Below are positions 35,263-43,355 of a stretch of DNA of 64,000 nt, in pieces; position 1 is the stretch's first letter, and the number at the start of each line of letters is the position of its first letter. Origin of the DNA: Spirochaetaceae bacterium. GTDB taxonomy: Bacteria > Spirochaetota > Spirochaetia > Treponematales > Treponemataceae. The notes below the pieces were generated by a model that made no database searches, was not told where the DNA came from, and worked only from the letters and a program-made list of their open reading frames with translations. Location of the stretch: assembly GCA_017618015.1 (NCBI GenBank), contig JAFZVC010000058.1:21457-85456 (forward strand), read 5' to 3'. Position numbers and translations under genes: made by a program.

Positions 35263-35727
35263 TTGAAAATGGCTAAACTGATTTTGCTTATCATCACATT
35301 TCCTATATGGTTCCCAATTATCACCGTCACGAGCGTTGTTATCTTAGCGTTTTCGCTTGTGGTGTCACTCGCCGGGTTTGCCGTAACAGCGGCGGCTGCA
35401 GCACTCGGTATTGCAGGCGTTCTGGCGTTCATAATATTTATCGGGGCAATCGGTAACTCCGTGGCTTCCGGCCTTATGGGGCTTGGCGGTGGCTGCATCC
35501 TGCTCGGTTTGGGGCTTATGGTAGGAACAATCGGTGTTAATTTGTGCATAAAGCTTTTCCCGTGGCTCATAAGCGTTGTAAGGCGCATTTTTACAAAGCC
35601 GTTCCACCGCAGCACTTCTCAGACAAGAGATTTAGCATACAATACCGCATACAGCCCAAATTCATACGACTATGACGGTTCCCAAGACATTCGCGACGTT
35701 CAGATAGCATCAAGAGAGGAACGATAA
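35263..35727 (+). CDS. Membrane protein resembling the transmembrane half of DUF1700 proteins
   Basis: About 110 residues of three to four Gly/Ala-rich hydrophobic helices (SLAGFAVTAAAAALGIAG; SGLMGLGGGCILLGLGLM) precede a 40-residue hydrophilic tail. This matches the membrane part of Firmicutes DUF1700 proteins but the N-terminal helical DUF1700 domain is missing. TTG 35263 has AAGG 6 nt upstream; ATG 35269 is the alternative start. The stop overlaps the next ATG (TAATG), so it is translated together with the DUF4097 protein. Function unknown; envelope stress is the usual setting of the pair. Confidence 0.65.
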   Translation: MKMAKLILLIITFPIWFPIITVTSVVILAFSLVVSLAGFAVTAAAAALGIAGVLAFIIFIGAIGNSVASGLMGLGGGCILLGLGLMVGTIGVNLCIKLFPWLISVVRRIFTKPFHRSTSQTRDLAYNTAYSPNSYDYDGSQDIRDVQIASREER

Positions 35728-36590
35728 TGAAACCATCACGTTTTTTTCTTTCCGCCGGAGCGGTACTTCTTGTTCTTGGACTTTTGGCTGTCGGAATCAG
35801 TTTTATAATGGGTGGCAGCTGGGATGAAACGCTCTCCATTGTGAATATGGGCGAAATCTCGAACTTTTACAGGCGCAACGACAACACGGAGCTCGATTCC
35901 GACGCGCTTATTTGGAGCGCCCCGGAAGACACATCGCTTTTCTTCGACTTTTCTTCCGAAGTCGTGAAAAAAGCGGAAATAAACATAACGAATGCCGATG
36001 TAACGATTGTTAACGGCGACTCTTTCTCGGTAACGATCGACAACATAAAAAAAGACGATATATCGTGCAAAGTCAGCCGTACAGGTACGCTCATAATTGA
36101 TAACGCATCGAACAGCTTCAGCCTTTTCAACGTCGTAAGGCGGCGGTCGTTCATCAATCGCGGCTCGGTCGTGCTTACAGTGCCGCGCGGATTCGCTTTC
36201 ACGAGCATAGAGCTTATCTCTCACACAGGAAGCCTTATTTCCGAGGCGGAGTTGCGTACAGAAAAAGCCGTCCTTGAGACAGAAAGCGGCGCAATATCAG
36301 TTGCCGGGCTTTATTCTGATAAGACAACGATAAAAACAGGAACAGGCGCGATTAATGTTGCGGGAATTCTTCACGGAAAAACAGAGATAAAATGCGACTC
36401 CGGCTCGGTTGAAGTCGCTATTAAAGACGATAAAAACCTTTATTCATACACAGCTGACAGCGGCATGGGAGAAATCTCGGTTGACGGAACGGTGTACTCC
36501 GGAAGCAGCAGGCTCACATCGGGAAAGACGATGTCTGACAACATCCGTATGACGTGTGGCTCCGGACGCATAAAAATTTCATTTGATTAG
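35727..36590 (+). CDS. DUF4097-family membrane-anchored beta-solenoid protein
   Basis: One N-terminal membrane helix (about residues 5-28) is followed by a 250-residue beta-rich exterior domain of short repeated strands, e.g. EINITNADVTIVNGD, LISHTGSLISEAEL, TESGAISVAG, TGTGAINVAG, CDSGSVEVAI and GMGEISVDG. This is the DUF4097 (toast-rack/adhesin-like) pattern, whose proteins often sit with DUF1700, PadR and PspC. No catalytic motif is seen. The gene is coupled to the membrane protein before it and ends at a bidirectional terminator. It is one of four DUF4097 genes in this window. Confidence 0.75.
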   Translation: MKPSRFFLSAGAVLLVLGLLAVGISFIMGGSWDETLSIVNMGEISNFYRRNDNTELDSDALIWSAPEDTSLFFDFSSEVVKKAEINITNADVTIVNGDSFSVTIDNIKKDDISCKVSRTGTLIIDNASNSFSLFNVVRRRSFINRGSVVLTVPRGFAFTSIELISHTGSLISEAELRTEKAVLETESGAISVAGLYSDKTTIKTGTGAINVAGILHGKTEIKCDSGSVEVAIKDDKNLYSYTADSGMGEISVDGTVYSGSSRLTSGKTMSDNIRMTCGSGRIKISFD

Positions 36591-36634
36591 GCGGGGCAAC
36601 GACACCCTGCTTGGATTCTCCGTTTTGGACTCAT

Positions 36635-36672
36635 TTTTCTCACAGTGCATTGGCGATAGCACTGTGAGAAAA
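36635..36672. terminator. Bidirectional terminator between convergent DUF4097 and cobW-type genes
   Basis: A perfect 14-bp stem, TTTTCTCACAGTGC/GCACTGTGAGAAAA, with a 10-nt loop. T or A runs flank the stem so it can act in both directions. Confidence 0.85.
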
Positions 36673-36693
36673 TCTATACTTCAAAACAAAGAA

Positions 36694-38007
36694 TTACAGG
36701 TCTGGTTCAGCCGTACATTTATCGAGCGCGGCGCAGATCGCTTCTTTGTCCATGTGGCGTCCGATAAACACAAGCTTAATCATGCGGTCACCGATTTTCT
36801 CGTCCCAGCTCTTAGCCATTTCTGGATCAGACTCAAGAACGCGCTTAATCTGTCCTTTCGGAGCCGTCGCAAGCCAATCACCTGAATAACCGCAGCTTAT
36901 CTGTTTTCCGGCCTGCTCAATGACGTAAGCCGCTTCGTTATCATCAGAGAACCACACAAGACCTTTTGCGCGGATAACTGTTGACGGCCATTTTGCCGCG
37001 AAACGCTCCAGTTCCTCGCGCACAAATGGCTTGCGGCGGTAATAAACGAACGTACCAATGCCGTATTCTTCTACCTCGCCACCCTCGTGGTCGTGATGAT
37101 GGTGGTGGTGATGTCCGTGGTGCTCATGCTCATCGTGATCATCATCGTCGTCATCATCATGGTGATTGTGTTCGTGTTCGTCATGGTCATCATCGTCATG
37201 GTCGTAATGATGATGCTCATGTTCCTCGTGGTCGTGATCATCGTCATCATCGTCGTCGTGGTCTTCTGCCTCAAGCTCTTCCATCTGCTTTATCCATCCG
37301 GCGGAGGCATATACTTTCTCAAAGTCGAACGAGTTCGTACCAAGAATATCAGAAAGCTCCACAACGCCTTTCTGCGTCTCAATCATCTTGGCAGTCGGCT
37401 GCAGCGTCTTTACGACGGCTTTAACTTCCTTAAGCTGCTCCGGCGTAACAAGGTCGGTCTTGTTAATCAGAATTGTGTTACAGAACTCAATCTGCTGAAT
37501 AAGAAGAGCCTCAATGTCTTCTTCGTCAAGGTCTTTCTTAAGAAGAGAATTGCCGCTGCCAAACTCTGTAACAAGGCGAGCCGCGTCAACAACCGTAACG
37601 ATGTTGTCGAGTCTGCATACCGCCGGAATGGCACGGTCGCCAGTCGCACCGGAAAGTGCCTCAATCGTCTGGGCAATTGGCATCGGCTCACAAATACCGC
37701 TTGCCTCAATCAGGATATAATCAAAACGTCCGGTTTTCGTAAGGCTGATAATCTGGTTCATCAAGTCTGTTTTGAGCGTACAGCAAATACAGCCGTTCTG
37801 AAGCGGAACAAGGGAATCCTTGTCTTCCTGCACGATGCCAGCGCCTTTCGCGATTAAATCCGCATCGATATTCACCTCGCCAATATCATTGACGATTACG
37901 GCGACTTTATAGCCTTTCTGGTTATTAAGAACGTAGTTAAGAAGTGTTGTTTTACCGGCCCCCAAATATCCGGTAAGAAGAGTTACGGGGATAAGGTTCT
38001 TTTTCAT
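36694..38007 (-). CDS. CobW/COG0523-family GTPase metallochaperone with long His/Asp-rich loop
   Basis: G3E GTPases of this family insert Zn, Co or Ni into client proteins. Visible are Walker A GYLGAGKTTLLN (near 13), the metal site CICC in GCICCTLKTD (near 73) and the guanine motif INKTDL. Between the GTPase and the C-terminal CobW_C domain there is a stretch of about 60 residues made almost only of His, Asp and Glu (roughly 246-306). That points to a zinc store or sensor. The C-terminal domain starts at YGIGTFVYYRRKPF. A strong promoter lies 9 nt before the ATG and there is no ribosome binding site. Confidence 0.9.
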   Translation of the reverse strand: MKKNLIPVTLLTGYLGAGKTTLLNYVLNNQKGYKVAVIVNDIGEVNIDADLIAKGAGIVQEDKDSLVPLQNGCICCTLKTDLMNQIISLTKTGRFDYILIEASGICEPMPIAQTIEALSGATGDRAIPAVCRLDNIVTVVDAARLVTEFGSGNSLLKKDLDEEDIEALLIQQIEFCNTILINKTDLVTPEQLKEVKAVVKTLQPTAKMIETQKGVVELSDILGTNSFDFEKVYASAGWIKQMEELEAEDHDDDDDDDHDHEEHEHHHYDHDDDDHDEHEHNHHDDDDDDDHDEHEHHGHHHHHHHDHEGGEVEEYGIGTFVYYRRKPFVREELERFAAKWPSTVIRAKGLVWFSDDNEAAYVIEQAGKQISCGYSGDWLATAPKGQIKRVLESDPEMAKSWDEKIGDRMIKLVFIGRHMDKEAICAALDKCTAEPDL

Positions 38008-38016
38008 AGTACACTA

Positions 38017-38045
38017 AATATAATGATTTTCTTAAATAACGGCAA
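38017..38045 (-). promoter_or_regulatory. Promoter of the CobW-family gene
   Basis: Minus strand TTGCCG, 17 nt, TATATT. The -10 ends 9 nt before ATG 38007, so the leader would be 0-3 nt. I see no clear Zur- or Fur-type inverted repeat over it. Confidence 0.6.
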
Positions 38046-38119
38046 TAAGATAGAAATTTTGCAAAGTTTTCATCATTTTTCTGTAACCATTTTTATAGAG
38101 CGTGGTTGTATTTATGTAT

Positions 38120-38152
38120 TCAGCAACACAAAGTTGCGTCAACTTTTTTCAT
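38120..38152 (-). CDS. Possible 10-residue leader peptide or gene remnant
   Basis: ATG 38152 has an ideal GAGGAGG Shine-Dalgarno (38159-38165) with 6-nt spacing, but the frame ends after MKKVDATLCC. It lies about 110 nt upstream of the cobW-type start in the same direction. It could be a leader peptide ending in two Cys codons, or the decayed start of a lost gene. Nothing else supports expression. Confidence 0.3.
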   Translation of the reverse strand: MKKVDATLCC

Positions 38153-38186
38153 AAAATTCCTCCTCACTCCTTTTTGTTTTGATTCT

Positions 38187-38219
38187 GCCGCCGGAAGTTT
38201 TCCGGCGGCTTTTTTTTTT
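38187..38219 (+). terminator. Strong rightward terminator with no obvious gene
   Basis: GCCGCCGGAA/TTCCGGCGGC, a 10-bp stem with a GTT loop, then nine T on the plus strand. No convincing rightward gene precedes it between 38008 and 38186; a 22-codon frame (38114-38182) ends just before the stem. Confidence 0.8.
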
Positions 38220-38233
38220 AGCCCCAATGCGGT

Positions 38234-38269
38234 ACAAAAAAAAGCCCTGCGCTAAAAAACACAGGGCTT
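38234..38269 (-). terminator. Terminator of the leftward DUF4097 cluster
   Basis: AAGCCCTG/CAGGGCTT stem with a 12-nt loop and eight T on the minus strand, 20 nt after the stop at 38289. Confidence 0.8.
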
Positions 38270-38288
38270 AATAAACCGGAAGAGCTTC

Positions 38289-39191
38289 CTAGTTCTTTTC
38301 TACGTGGATGCTACCGGAAACAGTCTCGGCGGAAATCTTTACACCGCCATTTTTATATTCGTTCTTTCCGCTTTTTGTCTTGTGGTCAGACTTAAAGCCG
38401 GTGAAATCGTTTCTTGTTGTACCGGAAACACTTGAATAATCAAGCGTAAACCCGTTGTTTTCCGGAATCGATATCTCAACGGAGCCGGAAATCGCATTTA
38501 CGGAACTCTTTGAATCAACCATATCAGAAGTTTTTATGTGTACGCTTCCAGAAACAGTGTCTATATCGAACTTCCTGAATTTTCCTTCTACGGTCGTACT
38601 TCCGCTGACAGATTCGGTATCAACGGAGTCCGCATCAATATCTATCAGTTTTATTGAGCCGCTTACAACTTCAACGTTGAAAGAACCAGCCTTTAGATTC
38701 TCAATATTAACACTTCCGCTCACATTATCAATCTTTATGTCGCGTGAAGATGCGTAGTTAGATTTATTGAACGAAGATGGAACCGTAATTTCTACGCTTG
38801 TTCTGTACTGGCCGAAATTAAAGTTGTTCACGATATTTTTTTGTGTTTTTATAATAAGTTTGCTTCCGTCCAGCTTTGCAACAGGCCGTCTGTCTTCCGG
38901 CAGATTCGTCGTAATCTTAACGTTTACCTTGCTTCCAGAGCCCACCGTCACTTTGAGCGAAGCAGAAACAAGCTCAATATCGAAATCTTTTACAGAATCC
39001 TCCGAGTAACTTGTCTCTATCGTTTCGCTGTCTGTTGGCGTAAAAGAACCATTGAACCAATTGCCAATTGAGAATATGTTCCAGTTCCAACCCCAAGAAG
39101 AACCGCGCAGTTCCTTTACAAGCACACCGCCCAAAAAGAGCGCGATAATAATCCAAATAGCGGCAATAACATAAGAACCAGTGTGTTTCAT
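38289..39191 (-). CDS. DUF4097-family membrane-anchored beta-solenoid protein
   Basis: One N-terminal membrane segment (about 7-25) and an exterior beta-solenoid built from at least seven turns marked by VSGS or ISGS (VSGSVNIENL, VSGSIKLIDI, VSGSTTVEGK, VSGSVHIKTS, ISGSVEISIP and so on). The C-terminal module, with ENNGFTLDYSSVSGTTRNDF and a final TVSGSIHVEKN, is shared with the gene at 39922, so the two are paralogues. It follows the membrane protein gene at 39195 by 3 nt and ends at a terminator. Likely role in envelope sensing or adhesion, not established. Confidence 0.78.
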   Translation of the reverse strand: MKHTGSYVIAAIWIIIALFLGGVLVKELRGSSWGWNWNIFSIGNWFNGSFTPTDSETIETSYSEDSVKDFDIELVSASLKVTVGSGSKVNVKITTNLPEDRRPVAKLDGSKLIIKTQKNIVNNFNFGQYRTSVEITVPSSFNKSNYASSRDIKIDNVSGSVNIENLKAGSFNVEVVSGSIKLIDIDADSVDTESVSGSTTVEGKFRKFDIDTVSGSVHIKTSDMVDSKSSVNAISGSVEISIPENNGFTLDYSSVSGTTRNDFTGFKSDHKTKSGKNEYKNGGVKISAETVSGSIHVEKN

Positions 39192-39194
39192 CTG

Positions 39195-39833
39195 TTACCT
39201 CTTGTCTGAGGGACCATCATAACGGCGAGCTTCCCAAAGAATGCGGATGGCGCGGTCAACTGCAGCACCGATGAGCCATATGAGCCATGTGATTCCCCAT
39301 CTACCTGTAAAGAAACTGACGACAAAATAAACGATAGTCACGCCAAGCCAGAAGATTTCCATTATCTGCTTGAACATTCTTACGGAAGGAGAGACTCTGC
39401 GCCCTGTATAATAACGCGGATCTGCTCTACGAGACGCTTTTCCACCGCCCTCTCCACCTTGTCCACCGAAAAAGCCAGCTCCAGCAGCACCGTCGGCACC
39501 TTCAGTTCCGTTTGTATCGGTAGAAACTTCACGAGTGCTGTAACCGCTGTCGAAATTTGCGCTGTCGCCGTCTCTGCGGTAATCTTCGTATTCGTAGTCT
39601 TCATCGTACTTGCCAGAAAACTCCGGCGGTGTACTCATAGTCGTGTAGATAATAAGTCCTGTTGAAGCGGCTACAATAGTCAAAAACAACAAAACGCCAA
39701 ATACGGGCGCACCCCACATCACTGTGCAGCCTATGATGCAGACAACACCGATAAAATACCCCATTACAGCGATGGATATGTTTCTTGCCTTGCGCTGTCT
39801 GTAAAACTGCATTTTTTCATCAAATTCATTCAT
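39195..39833 (-). CDS. Membrane protein of the DUF4097 cluster
   Basis: 212 residues: two membrane helices near residues 18-62, a disordered acidic and Gly-rich cytoplasmic stretch (DEDYEYEDYRRDGDSANFD; GFFGGQGGEGGG) and two more hydrophobic helices near 160-200 (ITWLIWLIGAAVDRAIRIL). I do not recognise a named family; the tail resembles 2TM-type modules in other DUF4097 loci. A GGAGG ribosome binding site precedes ATG 39833, and the stop is 3 nt from the DUF4097 start, so the two are probably partners. Confidence 0.65.
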   Translation of the reverse strand: MNEFDEKMQFYRQRKARNISIAVMGYFIGVVCIIGCTVMWGAPVFGVLLFLTIVAASTGLIIYTTMSTPPEFSGKYDEDYEYEDYRRDGDSANFDSGYSTREVSTDTNGTEGADGAAGAGFFGGQGGEGGGKASRRADPRYYTGRRVSPSVRMFKQIMEIFWLGVTIVYFVVSFFTGRWGITWLIWLIGAAVDRAIRILWEARRYDGPSDKR

Positions 39834-39921
39834 ATTTATACCTCCTGAAAAAGTAAATACTGCGGCGCACCAGAACCGACGCTAAACCGCAGTTTTGTTT
39901 TATAAAATATTGGGCATCTCT

Positions 39922-40758
39922 CTAGCTGCGGATTATATTTACCGCCCCAGAAAGTGTTTCCACTTCAATTGTTACGCCACCGTCTTTATAAACGCTCGTT
40001 CCGGCGCCTTTCCCCTGGAAAGACGTAAATCCGTCTATGACCGTTCCGGAAAGCGTGTCGTACTTAAGCGAGAATCCGTTGTTTTCCGGCATCGTAAGCT
40101 TAATCGAACCGCTCAACGTACTGATGCAGCTGTCGTCCATAAACGGATACACCATATCAAAGTCTACTGATCCTGATACGGTGCTTACATCAGCTTGCCC
40201 TACATAACCGGAAACCATGACCCTTCCGCTTGTTGTTGAAATATCACATTCCCCGGAACATATAAGGTCTTCTGCCTGAATACTTCCGCTCACGGTGTTT
40301 ATTTCAAGCTCCTGAACCTCGCATTTTGTAAGCTGAATCTGTCCGCTTACCGTGTTTATCTCACAGCTGCTTCCCCAAAGCTGAGAAACTTCGACCCGAC
40401 CTGAATCCGTAGAGATTTTCCATTCCTCCGCGAAAAAAGATTCTGGAACAAGCAAAGTTACTTTAGTCTTGCGACCTTCCCCGCTTTTATCTGCTTTGCA
40501 AAGCAACGTACTTCCGCTTATATAGCAGGAAGGCAATCTTCCGTCGGCAGACTCAGAGATTACGCAAAGCTCCTGACCATTCCAAAGCCTTACTTCAGCA
40601 GAACCGCTGTAAAGCTTAATTTCAACGCTGTCGGCATCAGAAGCGGAGAACATCCAGCTCTGCTCCGTAGTGTTTTCGCTATTACCAGATGTTGATGCGC
40701 ACGAAAACGCCATCAAAGCGGCGAGCAAGCATACAACTAATATAAAAAAATGTTTCAT
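39922..40758 (-). CDS. DUF4097-family lipoprotein
   Basis: Signal peptide with lipobox AFSC (MKHFFILVVCLLAALMAFSCAS), then a beta-solenoid with eight SG-turns (YSGSAEVRLW, TVSGQIQLTK, TVSGSIQAED, TTSGRVMVSG, TVSGSVDFDM, TLSGSIKLTM, TLSGTVIDGF, TLSGAVNIIRS). The last third is closely similar to the membrane-anchored paralogue at 38289. I chose ATG 40758 because the lipoprotein signal starts there; a GGGGG run lies 10 nt upstream. The 88-nt gap to 39833 holds the GGAGG of the next gene, and one transcript for all three is plausible. Confidence 0.75.
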   Translation of the reverse strand: MKHFFILVVCLLAALMAFSCASTSGNSENTTEQSWMFSASDADSVEIKLYSGSAEVRLWNGQELCVISESADGRLPSCYISGSTLLCKADKSGEGRKTKVTLLVPESFFAEEWKISTDSGRVEVSQLWGSSCEINTVSGQIQLTKCEVQELEINTVSGSIQAEDLICSGECDISTTSGRVMVSGYVGQADVSTVSGSVDFDMVYPFMDDSCISTLSGSIKLTMPENNGFSLKYDTLSGTVIDGFTSFQGKGAGTSVYKDGGVTIEVETLSGAVNIIRS

Positions 40759-40963
40759 ACAGGTAAAGCCCCCAAATTTGTATACAGATTGTAACACATT
40801 CACACGAAAAAAACGTCACCATGATAAGTGAAAAAAATATTGCATATAATCGCAATTTATATTAAACTCTATGCATATAAACAATTTTTATAGCGTATAT
40901 CATGATGCAGTATACAGACAGATTGGCGGACAGCGCTAACATAACATACGGACGGGGGATAAA

Positions 40964-41872
40964 ATGATAAATCAACGGCTTTACTCGCTTCTCACTGTCG
41001 CAGAGACAAAAAGCATCTCAAAGGCGGCTGAAATACTCAACCTTACACAGCCCGCCATCTCTCAGCAAATAAAGACGCTGGAAAACGAATTCAACTGCAA
41101 GATATTCCAGTACAGCGAAGGCATCATGAAAATCACCGAACAGGGCGAAGCTGTCGTTTCCAGCGCGAAACGCATTCAGGCGCTTTACAACAGGTGCCAC
41201 CAGACGCTCAAAGACATGGAGACAAAAAACCGCCACATAAGCATTGGAATAACACGCACCGCCGAAATGAGCGGGCTGGGCGAGATTCTTGCTGAATACT
41301 GCGGCAAAAATCCCGGTACGCACATAAAAATCTACACAGGCTCAATAACGAACCTATACAGCCTTGTCAAAAACTACGAGGCGGACCTTATCATCGTAGA
41401 GGGAAGCTTGCCCGATCCTTCGCTTAAGACAATACGGCTCGACACTGACATGCTTGTTCTTGCGATGGGAAACGAAAACCCGCTCGCCCAAAAAGACGTT
41501 ATTACGCTCGATGACCTTAAAAAGCAAAAGCTGATTCTTCGCCTTAACTCTTCGGGAACGCGCGTCCTTTTTGAGGAAACGCTTAAAGCGCACAACGAAA
41601 CGATAGACAATTTCAACGTCATGCTTGAGGTTAACTCGATCGGAACGATAATGGACCTTGTACGACACAACTTCGGCGTTTCAATCATGGGGCGGTCGCT
41701 TTGCCTGAACGATGTCAAAGAAAAGCAGATGGTAATTCGCTCAATAGAAAACTTCGAGATGTCGCGCGAGATAAACCTTGTATACAACCCGGACTTCCCC
41801 CATCAGGACATCCTTACAAGCATGAAAGAGCTTTACTTGGAGCTTAAACGGAAACAGGAAAACGACGCATAA
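40964..41872 (+). CDS. LysR-type transcriptional regulator
   Basis: The N-terminal winged helix is clear: LLTVAETKSISKAAEILNLTQPAISQQIKTLENEF. A 210-residue co-inducer-binding domain follows with the two-lobe pattern (HISIGITRTAEMSGLGEIL; DLIIVEGSLPDPSL; MLEVNSIGTIMDLVRHNFGVSIMG). GGGGG lies 6 nt before the ATG. LysR proteins usually control a divergent gene; here the divergent neighbour is the DUF4097 lipoprotein (200 nt away), while icd follows 110 nt downstream in the same direction. The target is not known. Confidence 0.92.
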   Translation: MINQRLYSLLTVAETKSISKAAEILNLTQPAISQQIKTLENEFNCKIFQYSEGIMKITEQGEAVVSSAKRIQALYNRCHQTLKDMETKNRHISIGITRTAEMSGLGEILAEYCGKNPGTHIKIYTGSITNLYSLVKNYEADLIIVEGSLPDPSLKTIRLDTDMLVLAMGNENPLAQKDVITLDDLKKQKLILRLNSSGTRVLFEETLKAHNETIDNFNVMLEVNSIGTIMDLVRHNFGVSIMGRSLCLNDVKEKQMVIRSIENFEMSREINLVYNPDFPHQDILTSMKELYLELKRKQENDA

Positions 41873-41982
41873 CAAAGAAACCTGAAAGTGTTTCCCTTAT
41901 GCGTAAAATATGATATTCTCTAGACGATTTGGCGCCGTATGACAACGCATATCTGACGGGCGCGAAAAAAAAGAGGTAGAAA

Positions 41983-43179
41983 ATGGCTAAAATCCAGATG
42001 AAAAACCCGATTGCCGAGCTTGACGGCGACGAGATGACACGCGTTCTGTGGGCTGTCATAAAAGAAAAACTGCTTACTCCATACATTGACTTAAAGACAG
42101 AGTATTACGACCTTGGTCTTAAAAAGAGAGACGACACCGACGACAAGATTACATACGAGGCTGCAGCCGCCATCAAACGGCTTGGCGTAGGCGTAAAATG
42201 CGCCACTATCACATCGAACGCGGCACGCGTAAAAGAATACAACCTTAAGCAGCTTACCCCAAGCCCGAACGGCATTATCAGGGCAGAGCTCGACGGAACA
42301 GTTTTCAGAAAGCCGATTATCGTATCGAACGTAAAGCCGGCAGTTAAAAGCTGGAAAAAGCCATTCATCATGGGACGCCACGCATACGGCGACGTATACA
42401 AGAACTGCGAGATGCACGTTGACGGTCCAGGAAAAGCTGAGCTTGTCTTCACAGGAAAAGACGGAAAAGAAATCCGCAAGACAATTGCAGAGCTTTCAGG
42501 TCCTGGAATCCTTCAGGGAATCCACAACCTCGACAAATCCATTGAAAACTTCGCGAAGTGCTGCTTCCGCTATGCGCTCGACGAGAAAGTTGACGTTTGG
42601 TTCGCGACAAAAGACACTATCAGCAAGACATACGACGGACGCTTCAAAGAGATTTTCCAGGAAGTGTTCGACAAAGAGTTCAAAGCCGATTTTGAAAAGA
42701 ACGGACTCACCTACTTCTACACGCTTATCGACGATGCTGTCGCGCGTGTTATGAAAAGTGAGGGCGGTCTTTTGTGGGCTTGTAAGAACTACGACGGTGA
42801 CGTTATGAGCGACATGGTAGCATCCGCGAACGGAAGTCTTTCAATGATGACGAGCGTTCTTGTGTCGCCGGACGGCAAGTTCGAATACGAGGCTGCTCAC
42901 GGCACGGTACAGCGCCACTACTACCGCTACATGAAAGGCGAGAAGACAAGCACGAACCCGGTCGCGCTCATTTTCGCGTGGACAGGTGCGCTCGCAAAAC
43001 GCGCAGAGCTTGACGACACACCAGAACTTGCCGCATTCGCCAAAAAGCTTGAGAAAGCCACGCTCGACCTTATTGAAGAAGGCGTAATGACAGGCGACCT
43101 TAAGGCACTCGCAGAGCCTGCCGCAAAAGAAATCCTCAACTCATGGGACTTCATCGACAGGATCGCCGCCAAGCTGTAA
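41983..43179 (+). CDS. icd: NADP-dependent isocitrate dehydrogenase (eukaryotic-like dimeric type)
   Basis: Oxidises isocitrate to 2-oxoglutarate and CO2 with NADP, probably for glutamate supply. The 398-residue protein belongs to the subfamily shared by eukaryotic cytosolic IDH and Thermotoga rather than the Escherichia coli type. Motifs include [51 protein letters not shown] (phosphate loop), the active-site [28 protein letters not shown] and [17 protein letters not shown] (nucleotide binding). AGAGGTAG precedes the ATG. A hairpin follows the stop. Confidence 0.96.
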   Translation: MAKIQMKNPIAELDGDEMTRVLWAVIKEKLLTPYIDLKTEYYDLGLKKRDDTDDKITYEAAAAIKRLGVGVKCATITSNAARVKEYNLKQLTPSPNGIIRAELDGTVFRKPIIVSNVKPAVKSWKKPFIMGRHAYGDVYKNCEMHVDGPGKAELVFTGKDGKEIRKTIAELSGPGILQGIHNLDKSIENFAKCCFRYALDEKVDVWFATKDTISKTYDGRFKEIFQEVFDKEFKADFEKNGLTYFYTLIDDAVARVMKSEGGLLWACKNYDGDVMSDMVASANGSLSMMTSVLVSPDGKFEYEAAHGTVQRHYYRYMKGEKTSTNPVALIFAWTGALAKRAELDDTPELAAFAKKLEKATLDLIEEGVMTGDLKALAEPAAKEILNSWDFIDRIAAKL

Positions 43180-43204
43180 GAGCGCAATAAAATTAAGTTT
43201 TGCA

Positions 43205-43256
43205 AGCCAGTTTCAAACTGTAACAGACTTTTGGAACTGGCTCCATCTCCTTTTTT
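43205..43256 (+). terminator. Terminator after icd
   Basis: AGCCAGTTTC/GGAACTGGCT stem (one G-U pair) with an 18-nt loop; six T follow 8 nt later. Confidence 0.5.
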
Positions 43257-43355
43257 GTGAAATAATTTTTTCTGAGTTAATTGTGTCAGAAATCTATCTT
43301 TGATTTGTATAATTATTATCAGACAGATATCGCAAACTTAACGAGAGGAGATAGC

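Noticed and set aside
37087..37857. 256-codon rightward frame with Val/Met-rich repeats opposite the CobW gene
   Set aside because: The repeats are the reverse complement of the His/Asp codon tract; no ribosome binding site.
38114..38182. 22-codon rightward frame ending just before the orphan terminator
   Set aside because: Only a weak GTGG upstream and an odd composition; kept only as part of the intergenic finding.
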